NCBI GenBank assembly: GCA_019313605.1 | Contig: JAFDAW010000096.1 | Coordinates: 1 to 9,660 of the forward strand | Length of the DNA: 9,660 nucleotides | Direction: 5' to 3' | Source of the DNA: Deltaproteobacteria bacterium | GTDB lineage: Bacteria > Myxococcota_A > UBA9160 > SMWR01 | Part shown: piece after piece, positions 6,726-9,660 of the stretch | Layout: each line of letters begins with the position of its first letter | Numbering within the stretch: position 1 is the stretch's first letter | The notes under the pieces: model-generated | Told to the model about the DNA's origin: nothing | What the model saw: only the letters and a program-made list of their open reading frames with translations | The model's database searches: none | Program-made: the position numbers and the translations under genes

Positions 6726-7529
6726 GGCTGTGACGGGGCCAGGGAAAGCGCTCGGGATTTCGGGGAGTTGCTCAGGCTCTCCCTCGCGTAGTCCCACGCC
6801 GCCTGTCCATCCACGTAGTGTGCCAAAAGTCGACCGAGCTTAATTGTCAGCGATTGCCGTTGTGTACGTTGTCAAAGCTTCTGGGACCGCGAGGGCGTTT
6901 TTCGTAGGGAGGGTTCCGGCTGCTCTTTGCGGCTAAGCCGCGTTGCGTAGATTCGCTTTCTTCCTGCGCCGCAATGTCAAGCGTTTGATTTTCTCTCGAT
7001 GCGTAAAGATCTCGCGCTGACGTCCATGATACACGTCATCGGCATCCCGATGCCACACCCCTGGCCGATGGTGGGGAAGTCGACGTTCAAGCTCGGATCG
7101 TGTATTCATGGGCCACTCTGGCGCGCTGCCGTCTGGTAGTTCCTTCATTCGCGCGTAGGCGGTCGCCTCGCGATCACCACAGCCCAGAGCGAGGCATTCA
7201 GCGAATCACTGCCGTAGGCACCCACGCTTTCGTTGTGGGCGGTGGGGCAGTTGGCCGCTCTGGCCTCTGCGTAAATGCGTGTGCTGCACTCGGATCTATG
7301 AGCAGCCAAGCGGATGCTGTTGTCGCTGTGGTTCATCGGTGTTTGGCGACTTGGGCGCCGTGTTGCCAGGGACCCGTTTGTCGGATCTTGTGGGCGCCGC
7401 TGAAGCCCGCTGATTAAAAATGGAGGGGAGTGAACGCTTCGAAGAGCACGCTGGGAGTCCAAGCACAGGAGAGCCAGGCGTCGGCCATAGAAGAATGTAA
7501 ATCACCGAGCGGGACATGGGAGATAAAAC
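6726..7529. other. Gene-poor region between higB and the cytidylyltransferase gene
   Basis: About 800 bases between divergent transcription units with no recognisable protein, tRNA or rRNA. It contains perfect short hairpins at 6929-6941 (GCGGC, loop TAA, GCCGC) and 7041-7054 (GGCATC, CC, GATGCC), and two copies of GGGCGCCG at 7353 and 7392. Two small minus-strand frames meet in an ATGA overlap near 7145. The composition is more mixed than the ole genes, as expected of decayed or imported DNA. No terminal repeats of an insertion sequence were found. The promoter for the plus-strand genes should lie in the right part, but no convincing -35/-10 pair is visible. Confidence 0.5.
6933..7148 (-). 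CDS. Doubtful small hypothetical protein (71 aa)
   Basis: A 71-residue frame from ATG 7146-7148 to TAG 6933-6935, rich in arginine, histidine, lysine and glutamate (for example SELERRLPHHRPGVWHRD and HREKIKRLTLRRRKK). It is unrecognised. In its favour: a balanced charged composition rather than the proline/arginine bias of shadow frames, and an ATGA overlap with a small upstream frame (7145-7336 from its internal ATG). Against it: no properly spaced Shine-Dalgarno, weak codon bias and no known domain. It may be a remnant of a larger gene or chance. Confidence 0.2.
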   Translation of the reverse strand: MKELPDGSAPEWPMNTRSELERRLPHHRPGVWHRDADDVYHGRQREIFTHREKIKRLTLRRRKKANLRNAA

Positions 7530-8387
7530 TTGCGCGAGATGCTCAGCGATCGAGACAACGAAACGCGAATCACGACCGCGTGCCTGCTGGCGGCGGGGAC
7601 CGGAAGCCGGCTTCAACCCCTCACCCATTCCATTCCGAAATGTCTCACTGAGATCAACGGCAAGCCCATACTCGAGCGATTGATTTCGTGTTTGCGTGAG
7701 CAGGGTTTTAAGCGACTCGTGGTCGTGGTCGGCCATCTCGAGCAGTGCATCCGCAAATTCCTGGACGATTGTGCCGGCGACCTGGTTATCGAGTATGTGC
7801 GCAATCCGCTCTACCAAACCACCAACAATATCTACTCCTTGTGGCTGGCTGGGAGTGAAATCCAGGAGTCATTTCTCCTGATCGAAAGTGACCTGATCTT
7901 CGAAGCCTCTCTGCTCGATGGGCTCCTTATTCCCGATAAAATCGCCGTCTCGCGCATACTTCCCTGGATGAACGGCACGACGATCGCGATGGACTCATCG
8001 GGCGACGTCGCCTTTTTCCACAAAACCCCAACGACCCCGGCACTCCCAAAAATCCGGGTTGGGCACCTGCGCGACAGCGCGTACAAGACCGTCAATATTT
8101 GTAGCCTCTCTCGCGCCACCTGGAGTCACGTCCTCCCGCGTTTAGAACAAGTCATCGCGGATGGCAGAGTGAACGAGTACTACGAGGTGGTGTTCGCAGA
8201 GATGGTTGACGACGGCAGTCTCTCTTTTGAGTGCGTCCTCTTTGACCCGGACCAATGGTACGAGGTGGATACGCTGGAGGACCTACCGGGTGCCGAACGG
8301 ATCGGAAGGCGGATCGGAAGGCGGATCACCAGGCCAGCGAGGCCCCTTCTCCCAGCGTCGCTCAGTGCCGCTGAAACGGGCTCATGA
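7530..8387 (+). CDS. LicC/PntC-like CTP:phospho(no)-alcohol cytidylyltransferase
   Basis: A 285-residue nucleotidyltransferase resembling CTP:phosphocholine cytidylyltransferase (LicC) and 2-aminoethylphosphonate cytidylyltransferase (PntC). These couple CTP with a phospho- or phosphono-alcohol to give a CDP-linked head group. The nucleotide-binding signature LAAGTGSRLQPLT starts at residue 20 and PKCL ends at 39. The LicC-like NNIYSLW is at 99-105. A metal-binding aspartate is D121 in IESDLIFE. The second is D247 in WYEVDTLEDL, the C-terminal motif typical of this branch. The start is TTG 7530-7532, with GGGAG at 7518-7522 (7-base gap). ATG 7539 (residue 4) is the alternative but is too far from that site. 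The C-terminus carries a repeated IGRRIGRR from a 12-bp tandem duplication. The stop overlaps the next gene as ATGA. The substrate is open: phosphocholine, phosphoethanolamine, aminoethylphosphonate or another. Confidence 0.82.
   Translation: MREMLSDRDNETRITTACLLAAGTGSRLQPLTHSIPKCLTEINGKPILERLISCLREQGFKRLVVVVGHLEQCIRKFLDDCAGDLVIEYVRNPLYQTTNNIYSLWLAGSEIQESFLLIESDLIFEASLLDGLLIPDKIAVSRILPWMNGTTIAMDSSGDVAFFHKTPTTPALPKIRVGHLRDSAYKTVNICSLSRATWSHVLPRLEQVIADGRVNEYYEVVFAEMVDDGSLSFECVLFDPDQWYEVDTLEDLPGAERIGRRIGRRITRPARPLLPASLSAAETGS
8299..8327 (+). repeat. 12-bp tandem repeat in the cytidylyltransferase C-terminus
   Basis: GGATCGGAAGGC is repeated exactly at 8299-8310 and 8311-8322, and a third partial copy GGATC follows at 8323-8327. 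In frame it encodes IGRR twice. It lies after the last conserved motif, so the length change is probably tolerated. Confidence 0.85.
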
Positions 8388-9331
8388 GTTCGAGAGCGCT
8401 GAAGGAACCAAGCTCAACGCAGCGCGAGGACGATTTCGTGACAGGGGCTGGCGGTTCCTCGCCCGGGGCTGGCGGCTCCTCCACGGGCGCCGGGCCGCTG
8501 CTCGACTATGCCACCGTAAGCCGCTACTGGAGCAAAGCGAAGCCGTCCATCTTGGATCCCTACATGATGGACGGGTTCGGGTTTCCCACCAGTGCGGGGA
8601 GTTACCGCTTTGACGCCGAGCGTGAGATCGTCGAGCGGCTGATCCGCAGCACGAGCATCAATTCAGATGGGGCCGTACTGGATCTGGGCAGCGGCGTCGG
8701 CTTCTGGACGGAGTACTTCGCGCAGCATTTTGGCAAAGTTACCGCCATCGAAGCGAGTCTACCGCTGTACGAGGCGACGGTGGCGCGTTGTTCCCAATAT
8801 GCGAACGCCACGCTTCTAAATGACAACGTGTTGGGCTTCGAACCTGACAATCTCTATTCGATGATCTTCCTCGGCGGCATGCTGATGTACCTCAACGAGA
8901 GTGATGTCATCTCGTTGCTCAAAAGAGTGACACCGTACCTCGAGCCAGGAGGTATCGTACTGTGTCGTGAGAGTACTGTACGAAATGGCACTCTCACACG
9001 ACAGGGTGATTATCAAGTGGTGTATCGGTCAGTTCAGACCTATTCGAGTCTGTTCAGCAAGTGTGGTCTCTCGGTGGATCACGTAGAGCTCAATACGCCC
9101 TACTTCTTGATGCAGATGGGCTGTGAGTTCATCAAGAAATGGAAGGCAATTGTGCCCGGGCCGCTTCAGGCCATCCCCTTGGTGGGAGGGCTGACGTACC
9201 GGGTGCTGCGGATGGGTGGGGCCGGGTTTACGCGTCTCCCCGACGCCTTGGGGATCGATTTTCCCATGCTGACGAACCACTTCTTCGTGTTGCGAAGGGA
9301 CTCCGAAGTGCGCGCCGCCGCGCTCCGTTGA
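8384..9331 (+). CDS. Class I SAM-dependent methyltransferase in a CDP-alcohol lipid cassette
   Basis: A 315-residue methyltransferase with a Rossmann core at about 95-205. SAM motif I is VLDLGSGVGFW (98-108) and the acidic end of strand 2 is E123 in TAIEAS. Later conserved-looking blocks are FLGGMLMYL, LCRESTVR and GDYQVVYRS, then a C-terminal part of about 100 residues ending near NHFFVLR. No membrane segment is clear. The pattern suggests an N-methyltransferase of a small phospho-base or a lipid head group, but no family is recognised with certainty. The start ATG 8384 overlaps the upstream stop (ATGA), so the two are translationally coupled. Residues 21-37 are a glycine/serine linker (GAGGSSP, GAGGSST, GAG) from a 21-bp tandem duplication, and the conserved domain begins only near residue 39. 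The next gene starts 38 bases on. Acting on an amine head group would fit this setting; that is inference. Confidence 0.8.
   Translation: MSSRALKEPSSTQREDDFVTGAGGSSPGAGGSSTGAGPLLDYATVSRYWSKAKPSILDPYMMDGFGFPTSAGSYRFDAEREIVERLIRSTSINSDGAVLDLGSGVGFWTEYFAQHFGKVTAIEASLPLYEATVARCSQYANATLLNDNVLGFEPDNLYSMIFLGGMLMYLNESDVISLLKRVTPYLEPGGIVLCRESTVRNGTLTRQGDYQVVYRSVQTYSSLFSKCGLSVDHVELNTPYFLMQMGCEFIKKWKAIVPGPLQAIPLVGGLTYRVLRMGGAGFTRLPDALGIDFPMLTNHFFVLRRDSEVRAAALR
8444..8485 (+). repeat. 21-bp tandem repeat coding a Gly/Ser linker
   Basis: Two 21-base units, 8444-8464 and 8465-8485, both begin GGGGCTGGCGG and differ mainly at their ends. They encode GAGGSSP and GAGGSST near the N-terminus of the methyltransferase. 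They look like a local slippage expansion within a flexible linker. Confidence 0.75.
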
Positions 9332-9369
9332 ACAGCTGAAGCGAAGTTTTTCTATCGAGGGCTCCCCGG

Positions 9370-9660
9370 ATGCTCCTATATAAAAACATTCCGAACATCG
9401 TTTCGATTCTCGGTGTAGTTCCTCTCGCGATACTCTTTTTGGAAGACGGCTTTCAGTATCTGCTTCCCCTGATCCTTTACAACAACGTCATGGACGATCT
9501 CGACGGCATTCTGGCCGCGAAGCTAGATCTCAAGAGCGAGTTTGGGGCGGCCCTCGACAATGTCTGTGACGCGGTCTCCCACATCCTCGTCGTCATGGCC
9601 GTCGGCATGCACTACGGGGGAATTTGTGCGCTGCTTTCGCTGGTCGCCGCGATCTCCATC
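9370..9660 (+). CDS. CDP-alcohol phosphatidyltransferase family protein (3' end outside window)
   Basis: The first 97 residues of an integral membrane enzyme that moves an alcohol or phospho-alcohol group between a CDP-linked donor and an acceptor at the cytoplasmic membrane. The frame is open to the window end. The N-terminal NIPNIVSILG is typical of the family and opens a hydrophobic segment (about 10-24). A second spans about 30-41 and further ones follow the signature. The signature reads D42-x2-D45-G46-x2-A49-A50-x8-G59-x3-D63-x3-D67. All four metal-binding aspartates and both glycines are in exact register, but the arginine expected after A49 is alanine (A50, followed by K51). The ATG at 9370-9372 has GAGGG at 9357-9361, 8 bases upstream. 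It lies 38 bases after the methyltransferase stop, in the same operon. The cytidylyltransferase two genes upstream probably supplies its CDP-activated substrate. Confidence 0.88.
   Translation, partial: MLLYKNIPNIVSILGVVPLAILFLEDGFQYLLPLILYNNVMDDLDGILAAKLDLKSEFGAALDNVCDAVSHILVVMAVGMHYGGICALLSLVAAISI

Noticed and set aside
7075..7105. tRNA-like T-loop word GTTCAAGC
   Set aside because: No matching acceptor, D or anticodon arms around it.
7420..7500. 26-codon plus-strand frame just upstream of the cytidylyltransferase, a possible leader peptide
   Set aside because: No Shine-Dalgarno before its ATG, no run of regulatory codons and no attenuator hairpin after it.
7296..7817. 173-residue minus-strand frame
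   Set aside because: Its first half is antisense to the conserved N-terminus of the cytidylyltransferase and the rest shows no domain.
1..9660. CRISPR array, integron attC sites or insertion-sequence ends
   Set aside because: No regularly spaced repeats, attC core pairs, transposase or integrase were found on reading both strands.

Overview
This window looks like chromosomal DNA from a fairly GC-rich Gram-negative-type bacterium. The genus cannot be told from the sequence. The left half uses G/C-ending codons heavily. The right half (about 5250 onward) is visibly less biased, so the window may join DNA of different histories.

Layout. (1) Positions 1-199 hold a noncoding, strongly palindromic segment with two perfect hairpins nested inside an imperfect outer stem. 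(2) Positions 200-4788, minus strand, carry a complete oleABCD operon in the order oleA-oleB-oleC-oleD. It encodes head-to-head condensation of two fatty acyl-CoAs to a long-chain cis-olefin: OleA thiolase-fold condensing enzyme, OleD 2-alkyl-3-ketoacid reductase, OleC beta-lactone synthetase, OleB beta-lactone decarboxylase. The oleA/oleB and oleC/oleD junctions are 4-base GTGA overlaps, and catalytic residues are present in all four proteins. (3) Positions 4789-5252 form a gap with a candidate ole promoter and a hairpin. (4) Positions 5253-6667, minus strand, carry a two-gene higBA-type toxin-antitoxin module. HigA is long: an N-terminal XRE helix-turn-helix joined to a C-terminal ImmA/IrrE-like HEAGH metallopeptidase domain. 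(5) About 6726-7529 is a gene-poor stretch with only doubtful small ORFs. (6) Positions 7530-9660, plus strand, carry three closely packed genes, the last cut by the window edge: a LicC/PntC-like cytidylyltransferase, a class I SAM methyltransferase, and a CDP-alcohol phosphatidyltransferase.

How they work together. The ole operon is a self-contained pathway from acyl-CoA to alkene. The right-hand trio reads as a head-group pathway: activate a phospho- or phosphono-alcohol with CTP, methylate an intermediate or the product, then transfer the head group from the CDP carrier to a lipid alcohol. That trio is the most likely under-described system here. Its substrate is unknown, and the transferase carries an alanine where the family signature normally has arginine.
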